From Atherix ibis (lineage: Eukaryota; Arthropoda; Insecta; Diptera; Athericidae): a stretch of DNA of 64,000 bases. Location: assembly GCA_958298945.1 (NCBI GenBank), contig OY282605.1, positions 24,034,811 to 24,098,810 on the forward strand, in the 5' to 3' direction. Both the position numbers and the translations under genes were made by a program. Below the pieces are notes generated by a model. That model did no database searches and had not been told where the DNA came from. It saw only the letters and a list, made by a program, of their open reading frames with translations. This document shows positions 1 through 11,429 of the stretch, piece after piece; the stretch's first letter is position 1; every line of letters begins with the position of its first letter.

Positions 1-619
1 TTTCAAAAAGAAAAAAATTTTTTTCTTTAACTTTTACTCAAAACTATTTAAGAACAACAGCAACAGTTTTGTTGAAGAGTGTGTATTTATTCAATAATTA
101 CAGATATAGAAAAAAAAAGTTTACCTGCCAAAGTTTGATACCGAACTGACGTGAAAAACCGACTTCACGTGAAATAAATCAACTTTGCCCAATATAAGAA
201 AAGGAATTTTTTTTTTATTTCTTTTGGGAGTGTTTCTTATTACGAGTATTTTTGGTACACATATACACACATATGAGTACGATTTACCGGATTGGGGTCG
301 TAGTGCCGGCAGTATCGCATACATGAACACCTTCAGTGGTAGGTACTTTTGCCAACACCTATGACATGAATCCATTAATCTTAAAGGTAGAGTGTGGTAA
401 TATGTGGTGATGCTCTCATCTTGTTCCTCTTCAGATGGTCATTCATTGATTTGTTGAAAGCCTCCATGATATTTCGAGGGTCTTGCAAAGAACACGTGGT
501 AAATCGTTCTCTTATATGGTATTTCCAGCTGAAGGACAACTTTCTCTTCGTTAATAAAAAAATGGGGCGCTTTTAACAACTGAATCTTAACTGATCCTCA
601 AGTAAAAGGATTAAAGGTA
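1..619. other. AT-rich non-genic stretch
   Basis: No recognisable gene. Two short open frames (minus strand 121-375, 84 codons; plus strand 394-576, 60 codons) match no family I know and are of the length expected by chance in such DNA. The stretch ends where the 63-bp tandem array begins. Confidence 0.6.
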
Positions 620-2600
620 AGATGTAAGGAAACTGTAGGGATTATACGAAAATTGTGGGGGATTTTTGAAAAAAAAAATGCGAAGAGCAAAACTTTATTG
701 TAGGGATTGTATGAAAATTGTAGGGCTTATACGACAATTGTAGGGAATTTTTGATAAAAAATCTGAAAAGGAAAACTTTATTGTAGGGATTGGACGAAAA
801 TTGTAGGAAATTTTTGATAAAAAATGCGAATAGCAAAACTTTGTTGTAGGAATTGTACGAAAATTGTAGGGAATTTTTGATAAAAAATGCGAATACCAAA
901 ACTTTAGTGTAGGGATTGTACGAAAATTGTAGGGAATTTTGATAAAAAATGCGAATAGCAAAACTTTACTGTAGGGATTATACGAAAATTGTAGGGAATT
1001 TTTGATAAAAAATGCGAATAACAAAACTTTATTTTACGAATTGTACGAAAATTGTAGGGAATTTTTCATAAAAATGCGAATAACAAATCTTTATTGTAGG
1101 GATTGGACGAAAATTGTAGGGAATTTTTGATAAAAAATCAAATAGCAAAACTTTATTGTAGGGATTATTCGAAAGTTTTAGGGAATTTTTTATAAAAAAA
1201 ATGCGAATAGCAAAACTTTAATGTAGGGATTTTACGAAAATTGTAGGGAATTTTTGATCAAAAGGCAAATAGCAAAACTTTATTGTAGGGATTGTACGAT
1301 AATTGTAGGGAATTTTTGATAAAAAGGCAAATAGCAAAACTTTATTGTAGGGATTGGACGAAAATTGTAAGGAATTTTTGATAAAAAAGTAAATAGCAAA
1401 TCTTTATTGTAGGGATTGTTTGAAAATTGTAGGGAATTTTTTATAAAAAAAATGCGAATAGCAAAACTTTAATGTAGGGATTGTACGAAATTTGTAGGGA
1501 ATTTTTGATAAAAATGCGAATAGCAAATCTTTATTGTAGGGATTGGACGAAAATTGTAGGGAATTTTTGATAAAAAAGCAAATAGCAAAACTTTATTGTA
1601 GGGATTGTTCGAAAATTGTAGGGAATTTTTTATAAAAAAAATGCGAATAGCAAAACTTTAATGTAGGGATTTACGAAAATTGTAGGGAATTTTTGATAAA
1701 AAATGCGAATACCCAAACTTTATTGTAGGGATTGTACGAAAATTGTAGGGAATTTTTGATAAAAAATGCGAATAGCAAATCTTTATTGTAGGGATTGGAC
1801 GAAAATTGTAGGGAATTTTTGATAAAAAAGCAAATAGCAAAACTTTATTGTAGGGATTGTTCGAAAATTGTAGGGAATTTTTTATAAAAAAAATGCGAAT
1901 AGCAAAACTTTAATGTAGGTATTTTACGAAAATTGTAGGGAATTTTTAATAAAAAATGCGAATACCAAAACTTTAGTGTAGGGATTGTACGAAAATTGTA
2001 GGGAATTTTGATAAAAAATGCGAATAGCAAAACTTTATTGTAGGGATTGTAGGAAAATTGTAGGGAATTTTTGATAAAAAAGCAAATAGCAAATCTTTAT
2101 TGTAGGGATTGGACGAAAATTGTAGGGAATTTTAGATAAAAAATGCGAATAGCAAACTTTATTGTAGGGATTGTACGAAAATTGTAGGGAATTTTTGAAA
2201 AAAAATTCTAATACCAAAACTTTGTTGTAGGGATTGTACGAAAATTATAGGGAATTTTTGATAAAAATGTGAATAGCAAAACTTTATTGTAGGGATTGTA
2301 CGAAAATCGTAGGGAACTTTTCAGAAAAAATGCGATTAGCAAAACTTTATTGTAGGGATTGTACGAAAATTGTAAGGAATTTCTTATAAAAAATGCGCAA
2401 AGCAACCGTTTATTGTAGGGATTGGACGAAAATTGTAGGGAATATTTGATAAAAAAAATACGAATAACAAAACTTTATTGTAGGGATTGTACGAAAATTG
2501 TAGGGAATTTTTTATAAAAAATACGAATAGAAAAACTTTATTGTAGGGATTGTCCGAAAATTGCAGGAAATTTTTGATAAAAATGCCTATAGTAAAAATT
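620..2600. repeat. 63-bp minisatellite, about 30 copies
   Basis: Tandem array with a unit of about 63 bp. Each unit carries two similar blocks, TGTAGGGATTGTACGAAAAT and TGTAGGGAATTTTTGATAAA, followed by an A-rich stretch ending GCGAATAGCAAAAC. The two GTAGGGA blocks inside one unit suggest the unit itself arose by duplication of a shorter motif. Units vary by substitutions and short A-run indels, and some variants recur at multi-unit spacing (higher-order structure). Several minus-strand open frames of 60-109 codons, rich in Tyr, Asn, Phe and Ser, are translations of this repeat, which stays in frame because 63 is divisible by three. I do not regard them as genes. Confidence 0.95.
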
Positions 2601-4410
2601 GTCAAGTAGGTAATTGAGAAAAAAGCACTTACAAATATTACAAATACTTACTTATAAAATACATCACAAAAAGAAGGGATGCTAAAAAAAAACACCACCG
2701 AAACACATCAATTTTGCGGACACATCAACATATTTACAGGGTGGGGTAGGGTGTCGTAACTAATTTTTAGACGACTTTTTTACTTTTTTTTTATAAAAAA
2801 AAATTAATTATTATATAAGAAAAAATAATTATTTTATAAGAGAAATTAAATATTTTATAAGAGAAAAAAATCATTTTATACAACAAACAGAGCATTTATT
2901 TAGAATTTAATTTTAATTGGGAAACAACAAAAAAAAAGAATACTTCACATTCTTTCCTCTAAAAAAAGGAAAAATAAAAATCAATTATTTATATAACATA
3001 ATTAAATTAATTTTTTTTATTTATTTATATAAAAACATATAAATTTTTATTTCAGGTAGAAATTTACTTAAAATTATTAAAATTTACTTAATTATTATTA
3101 TTTGAGTAATTTAATGTAAATAAAATTTCATTGAAATTAAATCGAAATCAACAAAAACGGAAATTTTTTTATTGTAAGGTACGCTTTATCCTTAAAACAT
3201 ATTAGTTAGCACTGTTCCTCTGAAGAAACAAATTGAAAAAGAAAGACGAAATGAAAAGAAAACGAGTGCAAAGGAAACAAAAACCAGATCATCAGAAATT
3301 CCAACAACAAAATGCACGATGGTGAATGTATTCGTATTCAAAAGAAGAGCAGAGAATCAATGAAAAAAAATACAATATATATTTTTGACAGGCAAAAAAT
3401 ATTTGCTCAATTGTGTTGGTGCTCTCTATTTGGCGAAGAATAAAAAAATTCGCACTCGTTTTGCGTAATTCGCTTGTTTACAGTTTGGTGGTTTTTCTCT
3501 TTTCACATTTTGCAATGGCATGCAAACTCTCTGGAGCGTGTTGTTGGGATGGTATGCCGAAAATTAATTGTTGTGGTGGTATGCGGTGTGATTGAACGGC
3601 CGCATAACGGGATGCATACGATCGGATCGGTTGGGTGCTTTTGAATGTGTGTGCGTTTCTTATCAATGATCGATTGTGTAAAAGAGAGTCCACGAACAAC
3701 CCGGTCAGGATGCTGTCATTCTGTGCCGTCGTCATCTTCACCCTTTCAGTTTGACAATCTATGTTAAGAGCAATAAGTCCTCCTCTCCCGCTTATCTTTA
3801 ACTTTGAGTATATTATTTTTTCTACTCACCTGCACTAATAGGTTAAAGTTTACATAAAAATTATTAATTTTGCAATTTATTCTTGGCTTTTAATTATTTT
3901 TAATGTAGTTTTCTTTTTTTTTTGTAATTTCTCTATATAAGTTCACGTGTGTTTGTATGTGCGGTTTTTATTTGTTTATGCATTAATAATAATCAGCATA
4001 TTAACACCTTTTAATTGAGAGCAAAACGCTATTTTAACATTTGGAAATGATAATAATCGAAAAGAGAAGAAAAAATAAACGGGAACAAAATTAACAACGA
4101 ATATGAAATATTTTTTTGCAGTACGTACAAAAAATTTATTAATAGAGCTCGAAATTTTTTTTTTTTTAAAGAAAATAACAAAGTTATGGAAATTTATAAA
4201 ATCCGTTTGAAAAAAATTGAAATTAGAGAAATTTTTAGAAAAAAATGTTTTTAATGAAAATTTACCGAAAAAATGATCAGTAAAAATTAGAATGATAAAA
4301 ATTGCGTTTTAAGTAATTTCGGAAGTCTAAACTGTTTAATTAAATAAAAAAAATTTTAAAACTATTATTTTGCTAAGAATAAAAACTGTATTTACAAAAA
4401 AAGGATCGTA
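2601..4410. other. Unique AT-rich DNA with a less AT-rich island
   Basis: No recognisable gene. Roughly 3195-3790 is clearly less AT-rich than its surroundings and holds two overlapping open frames (plus 3413-3595; minus 3478-3741, 87 codons) that I cannot assign. The island could be a host exon, a regulatory region or an old repeat. The rest is A/T-run DNA. Confidence 0.5.
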
Positions 4411-5023
4411 TACGAGGTCTGTTCAAAAAGTATCGCGATTTTCGATTTTTTGTGGCGTTATGTTCGGCCATTTTGAATGTTCAGTTAATTTTTGACAGCT
4501 GCTTTGCTTGCATGTGTTTTGGCTCGTCTTCGATTTTTGCCCATTCCAAAAAATGGATCAAAGAATCTGTATCAAATTTTGTGTGAAAAACAAAATTAAT
4601 TGCGCGGACGCATTCCGAATGTTGACTGTGGCATATGGTGAAGCTACCTTGGACCGAAGCAACGTTTATCGGTGGTACAAAATGTTCTCAGAGGGACGAG
4701 AAAATGTGAACGACGAAAAGCGTGCCGGACGCCCGAGCACGTCAACAACAGACGAAAACATTGATGAAGTGAAGAAAATAGTATTGGCCAATCGTCGATT
4801 CATCGTTAGAGAAGTTACTGAGGACTTAAACATATCGATTGGCTCGTACCATTCGATTTTTACCAATGATTTGGTCGTGAGACGGGTCGCCGCGAAATTC
4901 GTACCAAAATTGCTCAGTTTCGAACAAAAACGGCATCGCATCAACATTACTGAGGAGCTGTTAGACTCTGTCCAACCCAAATTTGCTACAGAGGGTCATA
5001 ACTGGTGACGAATCATGGGTTTA

Positions 5024-6307
5024 CCAGTTGTATAAGCTTAAATCCGCCGTTTTTTAGTCAAAAAAAACATGTTTTTTCATAGAAGTCAAAAACAAATTTA
5101 TTCAAAGTACTTGCCCTTGCTAGCTACACATTTTTCCCATCTCTCGGGCAATTTGTGGATATTACGCCAAAAAAATTCCTTCTCTTTCGAGGCAAACCAC
5201 TCATCAAGCCATTTTCGGACGTCTTCGTAAGAATCGAAGTGCTGCTCAGCGAGCGCGTGTCCCATCGACGAAAACACGTGGTAGTCGGATGGGGCCAGGT
5301 CTGGTGAATAAGCAGGGTGGGGTAGCACCTCCCAGTTGACTATCTCCAAGTAGTGTCGGACCATTTTTGACGTGTGCGATGGTGCGTTGTCGTGGAGGAA
5401 AATCAGCTTGTCATGTCTTTGTTCATAATCCGTCCTTTTTTCACGCAGAGAACGGTGCAATTTGATGAGTTGTTGGTGTTAGCGGTAGGCATTGACAGTT
5501 TCACCAGGTTTCAACATCTCATAGTAGACGATACCCTGCTGATCCCACCAAACGCACAGCATCGTCTTCCGTCCGATTTGGTCTTGTGGAAGATGTTGAT
5601 GGTTGGCCGGGATCAACCCACGATTTCTTGAGTTTAGGATTCTCGAAATATATCCACTTTTCATCGCCTGTCACAATCCGATGCAGGAACGACTTTCTTT
5701 TTTGTCTGGAGAGCAAGATTTTGCATGTGTTTTGGCGTCGCTCTATCTGTCTATCGTTTAATTCATGAGGCACCCATTTTTCGATCTTTTCAATCTTCCC
5801 CATGGCACGCAGACGCATGAAAATGGTTGGTTGAGTAACACCCAATTGCGCCGCGAGCATTTTTTGCGATTGCATATCGTCTTCATCCAAAAGAGCCTGC
5901 AATTGATGGTCCTCAACCTTCCTAGGCCGATTTTCGCGCTTTTTCTCCGACAAGTCAAAATTGCCGTCTTTGAACCGACGAAACCAATCTCGGCACGTTG
6001 TTTCCGATAAAGCACTGTCACCATAGCCCTCCATAAGCATTCGATGCAATTCGACAGCCGATTTCTTCATATTGAAGCAAAAAAGCAGAGATTACCGCAT
6101 ATGCTCTTTTTCGAGCACAAAACTAGACATGATTACCAAAAGAAAAATGTATGTTGTTTTACGAAATTGCTGACAATGTGCACTGATTAATGTTGACGGA
6201 TGTCAAACTCATAAAAAAGAAGTATGGCATTCCCATGGTAGCTTACGTATAATACGCTCACTCACGCCATCTATGACCAAACAGCGGATTTAAGCGTATA
6301 CACCTGG
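5024..6307 (-). mobile_element. Mariner group B (Mos1/mauritiana-like), copy 1, nested
   Basis: A 1,284-bp mariner inserted inside the group A element. Its terminal inverted repeats are CCAGTTGTATAAGCTTAAAT at 5024 and the inverse of CCAGGTGTATACGCTTAAAT at the other end. They are flanked by TA (5022-5023 and 6308-6309). Joining the flanks at a single TA restores the group A reading order (GGTTTA then TTGTTACGACG). The length is almost exactly that of Drosophila Mos1, and the protein is Mos1-like. It must be younger than the group A copy it interrupts. Confidence 0.96.
5098..6130 (-). pseudogene. Mos1-like mariner transposase, nearly full length but inactivated
   Basis: Family length is about 345 residues and this span of 1,033 bases fits it. 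The natural start is the ATG at 6130-6128 (MSSFVLEKEH), followed by a stop at about codon 13. Reading is good again from MKKSAVELHRM at 6070. The order is: helix-turn-helix region; WVPHELN linker (the WVPHEL motif is typical of mariners); first catalytic Asp in IVTGDEKW; second in FLHDNAPSH; third in SPDLAPSDYH. The last two are separated by 34 residues, the DD34D arrangement. Two frameshifts, near 5575 and near 5470, break the frame. The C terminus is ERWEKCVASKGKYFE, as in the family. Damage is light, consistent with a fairly recent insertion. Confidence 0.94.
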
Positions 6308-6897
6308 TATTGTTACGACGTAGAAACCAAAGCTCAATCATCCCAATGGAAGCTGCCACACGAGCCAAGACAAAAAAAAGCGCGCCAAGTTCGGTCGAAT
6401 GTGAAGGTTTTGCGTACAGTTTTCTTTGATTGCAGGGGCGTGGTGCATCATGAGTTCTTGCCACAGGGTAGAACGGTCAATAAGGAATATTACCGCGCAA
6501 GTTGCGCGAAGCAATCCGCCAGAAACGCCCAAATTTGTGAAAGAACAAAAATTGGCTTTTGCCATTTTTGGCCAAAAACAACACATTAATAATGCCGCAG
6601 CCACCGTATTCCCCAGATCTGGTCCCCTGTGACTTTTCCTTATTCCCGAAACTGAAGAGCCCCATGAAAGGACGACGCTACGCTACGATTGAGGAGATAA
6701 AGACGGTATCGAAGAAGGAGCTGAACAAGATCACAAAAAATGATTTTTTGAAGTGCTTCGAGGATTGGAAGAAACGTTGGCACAAGTGTATAATATCTGG
6801 TGGGGATTACATTGAAGGGGACAAAATAGATATTCATGAATAAATAAATAATTTTTAAACAGACACAAAATTCGCGATACTTTTTGACCAGATCTTG

Positions 6898-9289
6898 TAT
6901 TCGTCAAATTCCCCTCCAAAAAAACCTAACAAATTTATGAAACGAGAAGCGCCCCGAAAATTTTTTTTGGAAGGGTTTTTTCAATGATTAGAAGTTTTTT
7001 GTCAGAAGATCCTTTTTCTTACAATATTTAAAAGTAACAAGTTTATTCAAATTCAAGAGAAGATCATATTTCTAACAAAATTACTGTATAAAATCCTTCT
7101 TCCACCCTTCCCCCTCCACCCTTGCACTTCCCAATAGCCTACAGCAATAAATATTTAAAATACGAGTACAATGTTTGCTGTAGGCTATTGGTAAGTGAAG
7201 GGTGAGAGGGAGAGAAGGATTTTATATACATTATTAAAATCGCCTTGATTATAGGCATTTTGTAAGGATTAACAATTTTTCAATTTATCCAATGGTTGTT
7301 TTAGGTCAACAGATAAATAAATGTGAAGAAAAATAATCCATCACTACCCCACCCCCTCTCCTTCTTTCCCCTTCCAATTAGATTGAATTATTTTTATAAA
7401 ATGTGAATAATAAGACAAAAATCAATTACGTGCAAAAGGAGAATTTTTCTGAGTCCTTGTCTTTTTCCACTATTGGCATATTACTCAGCGAATCTAACAA
7501 AACAAATTCTAAACACTTTTCACTATTCTTCCTTTGAAAACAATCGAAACTACAATAGATCGACTGACTGACCTGATGACCAAGTTTGAAGACACGCCAA
7601 CACTTGGAAATTCTTAAGAAATTGAGAACAGTCACACCAAAGTTACTTGCTTAAACAAAACTAAGTTAAGAAGTCAATTCGAAGAAGTTTTCGGAATAGT
7701 TCACTTTAAATCCTGACACTGAATACCACCACAAAACCGAGGCAAAGGACCTTTCGAATACCATCAAAATAAATGCCAACCGCTTAGTTGGATTAGTGAA
7801 GCACAATAAATTTCTGCCATTTTTCATTCCTTCACCGCGTCGTCAATGTCCTTTATTCCTTTTCGCTTTTCACTTCCGACGATAATATTTCTCTGAACTG
7901 TAAAAAACTACTTTGCGTATAAACATTACGAGTTTTAACAATTATTTTTCACTTTTTACAGTATTTTCCGTTAGTTCCACCTTTTTTATTTATTTATTTT
8001 CGTTATCGTCCATCATTATCGGTTACTAAAAATCGAGGCCACAATTTATGCCAGTCCGTCCGTATCTGTCCATTGACCACGTGAATTTTATTTAATTATT
8101 TTAATTTTTTCCCGTTTTTATATTGTAAATTTTATCTATGAATGTTTATTAACTATTTCAACAATTTTCTCTTCAATTACTACGAATATTGCTTATCTAC
8201 TCGTTAAATATAATCAAAAAAAGTATGTCAGATGCAATTTTGTTTAGTTTTTGAAAATAAGAACGTTCATTTTGTTTCTGATTGATCTTATTTTAATGAA
8301 TTCTACTCTATTTTATTAGCTAAAGACCATTAGCAGGTATAGTTATGAATTATTTAAAATGTAATTTCCGAATCCAAAACTAATGGTTACCAGTAAATGT
8401 TCGCAATTAATAACATTTTCTTTTTAAAAAAAATACTAAAAATAAGAAGAAAATAAAATTGCGTTACTAAATAATCTTCACACACCTTACAAATGTTTAC
8501 AAAGACGATAATTTGTAAAGTTTTGCTCAAATAAACATCATCCAAATTTGTACATTTTTATTTTTGCAACAATAAAATAACATTTACTATCTTATTTTAT
8601 TTAAAGAAAAAAAAACACTTTCTTTAATATTAATTATATTTTAAAAAAATTCAAATTATTATAGAAATTAAACGAAAAAACATAATGGTTTTAGTATTTA
8701 ATATTGAATGGTTGATGTCAAAGGTTTTTAAGTCAACCGCAGCGAACGATGTTATTTGTGACTCGACAAGCAAAGAAACGAAAGAGTTTCTAGTGTGGAC
8801 ACACTAGCTTGTTAACCGCTCACCCTAGAACACAACCACATCCAACCGTAAGCACAAACAATTCTCTTTTAAGAAGTTCAGTTACAGAACCAAAAATTTA
8901 TAGTCTGTAAAACAAGCTGAAATTTTCACAAACTTTATTTTCATTGTTCAATATATAATCAGAAAATTGAGTTAAAAAAATATTAAGAGAATTAAAAATA
9001 ATTTACAAAAAATCTCTTTTTATTACGATTCTAAAATTATTCTATTAAAAAAAAATTTCTCCTAACTTTATTGGGTTTTAGATAATTTTCACCACATCTA
9101 AGCAGGGACCAACATTCAGAATTCGTCTGTCCTATTGTCATGGAATATTTAAAAAATTATTGAAATATTCGTCTTTTTTACCAAAATTCTTTTAGTTTCG
9201 ATACCAACAAAAACCTTTTTGATTTTTTTGCTTTCTATTTTTTATTTTTGACAGATCACCCATGACACGTGACATGCGTCAAAGTCAAA
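6898..9289. other. AT-rich non-genic stretch
   Basis: Apart from the inverted repeat at 7085-7231, nothing recognisable. A 69-codon minus-strand frame (7426-7635) matches no family I know. A moderately GC-richer patch lies around 8700-8840. The remainder is A/T-run DNA. Confidence 0.55.
7085..7231. repeat. Imperfect inverted repeat, hairpin-forming (about 60-bp arms)
   Basis: Left arm 7085-7146 and right arm 7176-7231 are reverse complements with a few mismatches and one gap of about 7 bases in the pyrimidine-rich middle. The innermost 15 bases (CAATAGCCTACAGCA) pair perfectly, as do the outer TATAAAATCCTTCT blocks. The spacer is 29 bases. A transcript of either strand would fold into one long stem. 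It could be a small inverted-repeat transposable element (MITE), a hairpin RNA precursor or an inverted duplication. The sequence alone does not decide. Confidence 0.8.
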
Positions 9290-9377
9290 AAGTCTTATCT
9301 AGCATTGCCATTCTATGATGAAAAGACTTGCACTCGAACAACATTTTTTTAACAAGCAAACAAAATTAAAAGCACAT
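9290..9377 (+). mobile_element. Duplicated 5' end of a DUF4817-type transposon
   Basis: From about 9310 the sequence reads GCCATTCTATGATG and then GACTTGCACTCGAACAACA. The same text, with one base change between the two blocks, recurs at about 11443-11482, where it starts the degenerate transposase. Here it breaks off after about 45 bases and runs into poly-T and the 15-bp array. It is therefore a second, truncated copy of the transposon start on the other side of the satellite. Confidence 0.75.
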
Positions 9378-11420
9378 TTTTACTGAAAGTTTTTTTTACT
9401 AGAAACCTTTTTACTGAAAGAATTTTTACTGAGAATATATTTACCAAAAGTATTTTTACTGAAAGAATTTTTACTGAGAATATTTTTACGAAACAATTTT
9501 TTACTGAGAATATTTTTACTAAAAGTATTTTTACTGATAGAATTTTTACTGAAAATATTTTTACTGAAAAGCCTTTTACTGAAAAAATTTTAACTGAAAG
9601 AATTTTTACTGAGAATATTTACTCAAAATATTTTAACTGAAAAGTTTTTTACTGAAAATATTTTTACTGAAACTTTTTTGACTGAAAATATTTTTACTGA
9701 AAATATTTTTACTGAAAATATTTTTACTGAAAATATTTTTACTGAAAATATTTTTACTGAAAATATTTTTACTGAAAATATTTTTACTGAAAATATTTTT
9801 ACTGAAAATATTTTTACTGAAAATATTTTTACTGAAAATATTTTTACTGAAAATATTTTTACTGAAAATATTTTTACTGAAAACATTTTTACTGAAAATA
9901 TTTTTACTGAAAATATTTTTACTGAAAATATTTTTACTGATAATATTTTTACTGAAAATATTTTTACTGAAAATATTTTTACTGAAAATATTTTTACTGA
10001 AAATATTTTTACTGAAAATATTTTTACTGAAAATATTTTTACTGAAAATATTTTTACTGAAAATATTTTTACTGAAAATATTTTTACTGAAAATATTTTT
10101 ACTGAAAATATTTTTACTGAAAATATTTTTACTGAAAATATTTTTACTGAAAATATTTTTACTGAAAATATTTTTACTGAAAATATTTTTACTGAAAATA
10201 TTTTTACTGAAAATATTTTTACTGAAAATATTTTTACTGAAAATATTTTTACTGAAAATATTTTTACTGAAAATATTTTTACTGAAAATATTTTTACTGA
10301 AAATATTTTTACTGAAAATATTTTTACTGAAAATATTTTTACTGAAAATATTTTTACTGAAAATATTTTTACTGAAAATATTTTTACTGAAAATATTTTT
10401 ACTGAAAATATTTTTACTGAAAATATTTTTACTGAAAATATTTTTACTGAAAATATTTTTACTGAAAATATTTTTACTGAAAATATTTTTACTGAAAATA
10501 TTTTTACTGAGAATATTTTTACTGAAGAATTTTTACTGAAAATATTTTTACTGAAAATATTTTTACTGAAAATATTTTTACTGAAAATATTTTTACCGAA
10601 AGTATTTTTACTGAGAATAATTTTACTGAAAATATTTTTACTGAAAATATCTTTACTGAAAATATTTTTACTGAAAATATTTTTACTGAAAATATTTTTA
10701 CTGAAAATATTTTTACTGAAAATATTTTTACTGAAAATATTTTTATTGAAAATATTTTTACTGAAAATATTTTTACTGAAAATATTTTTACTGAAAATAT
10801 TTTTACCGAAAGTATTTTTATTGAAAATATTTTTACTGAAAAGCTTTTTACTGAAAATATTTTTACTGAGAATATTTTTACTGAAAGAATTTTTAATGAC
10901 AATATTTTTACCGGAAGTATTTTTACTGAAAATATTTTTACTGAAAAGGTTTTTACTGAAAATATTTTTACTGAGAACATTTTTACTGAAAGAATTTTTA
11001 TTGACAATATTTTTACTGAGAATATTTTTAATAAAAGAATTTTTACTGAGAAAATTTTTACTAAAAGAATTTTTATTGACAATATTTTTACTGAAAATAT
11101 TTTTACTGAGAATATTTTTACTAAAAGAATTTTTACTGAGAATATTTTTACCGAAAATATTTTTGCTAAAACGATTTTAACTGAAAATTTGTCCTGAAAA
11201 TTTTTTGACTGAAAATTTTTGACGAACATTTTTTCAAAATGCTTATTGGACTTTTTAGTGCAGAATTTTTTGTTTGCAACGTTTTGGACTGAACATTTTT
11301 TGACTGGAATTTTTTCGATGAAAATATTTTTACTAAAATTTTTACGGGAATTTTTACTGAAACTGCCTTAATTGAAAATATTTTTACTGAAACGTTTTTA
11401 AATGAGAATTTTTTGTGTCA
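9378..11420. repeat. 15-bp satellite array, TTTTTACTGAAAATA
   Basis: Tandem array of a 15-base unit. About 55 consecutive units between about 9680 and 10505 are almost identical, with only isolated single-base variants (for example near 9887 and 9938). Both edges (9378-9680 and 10505-11420) are increasingly degenerate. This profile is typical of arrays homogenised by unequal exchange. Because 15 is divisible by three, both strands stay open over long distances. The plus strand gives a 500-codon frame (9678-11180) of repeated TENIF, decaying into LLKIF, and the minus strand gives repeated SVKIF. No start context, non-repeat domain or codon bias supports translation. Confidence 0.97.
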
Positions 11421-11429
11421 AAATTAAAA

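Larger units (their letters stand above)
4553..6843 (+). pseudogene. Mariner group A transposase, broken (two segments)
   Basis: Remnant of a mariner transposase, the enzyme that binds the terminal repeats and moves the element. The first segment (4553-5022) starts MDQRICIKF and covers the N-terminal helix-turn-helix region, including the linker with GRPSTSTTDENIDEVKK. Near 4975 the reading frame is lost where the family normally has DDPNLL. The group B insertion then cuts the gene just after the first catalytic block (GDESWV, readable in another frame). The second segment (6308-6843) resumes with ETKAQSSQW-like sequence and ends EGDKIDIHE. The block around the second catalytic Asp (HHDNAPAH) is deleted near 6560, and frame changes follow. 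The PPYSPDLVPCDF block with the third Asp survives. Not functional. Confidence 0.92.
4413..6897 (+). mobile_element. Mariner group A, copy 1 (interrupted by a second mariner)
   Basis: Tc1/mariner DNA transposon. The left terminal inverted repeat starts CGAGGTCTGTTCAAAAAGTA at 4413. The right one ends at 6897 and reads as its near-exact inverse. TA dinucleotides flank both ends (4411-4412 and 6898-6899), the usual mariner target duplication. A group B mariner lies inside (5024-6307). Removing it and its TA leaves about 1.2 kb, a little short of a full mariner, because of internal deletions. The encoded protein resembles the transposase often annotated in insects as FLJ37770/GVQW3-like. Both ends are present, but the gene is dead, so it could move only with transposase supplied in trans. 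Confidence 0.95.

Noticed and set aside
620..2600. CRISPR-like direct repeats
   Set aside because: Units are contiguous and similar throughout, with no unique spacers. The window is clearly eukaryotic.
642..2605. A series of minus-strand open frames of 60-109 codons
   Set aside because: They follow the 63-bp unit, shift frame with unit length changes, and contain no independent protein features.
3478..3741. An 87-codon minus-strand frame
   Set aside because: It overlaps an opposing open frame, shows no recognisable family, and its length is plausible by chance in this less AT-rich island.
8801..8820. Short palindrome CTAGTGTGGACACACTAG
   Set aside because: 8-base arms are expected by chance at this window size, and no adjacent feature gives it meaning.
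9678..11180. A 500-codon plus-strand open frame (repeated TENIF)
   Set aside because: It is a direct translation of the 15-bp satellite. The reverse strand is equally open, and no non-repeat coding sequence is attached.
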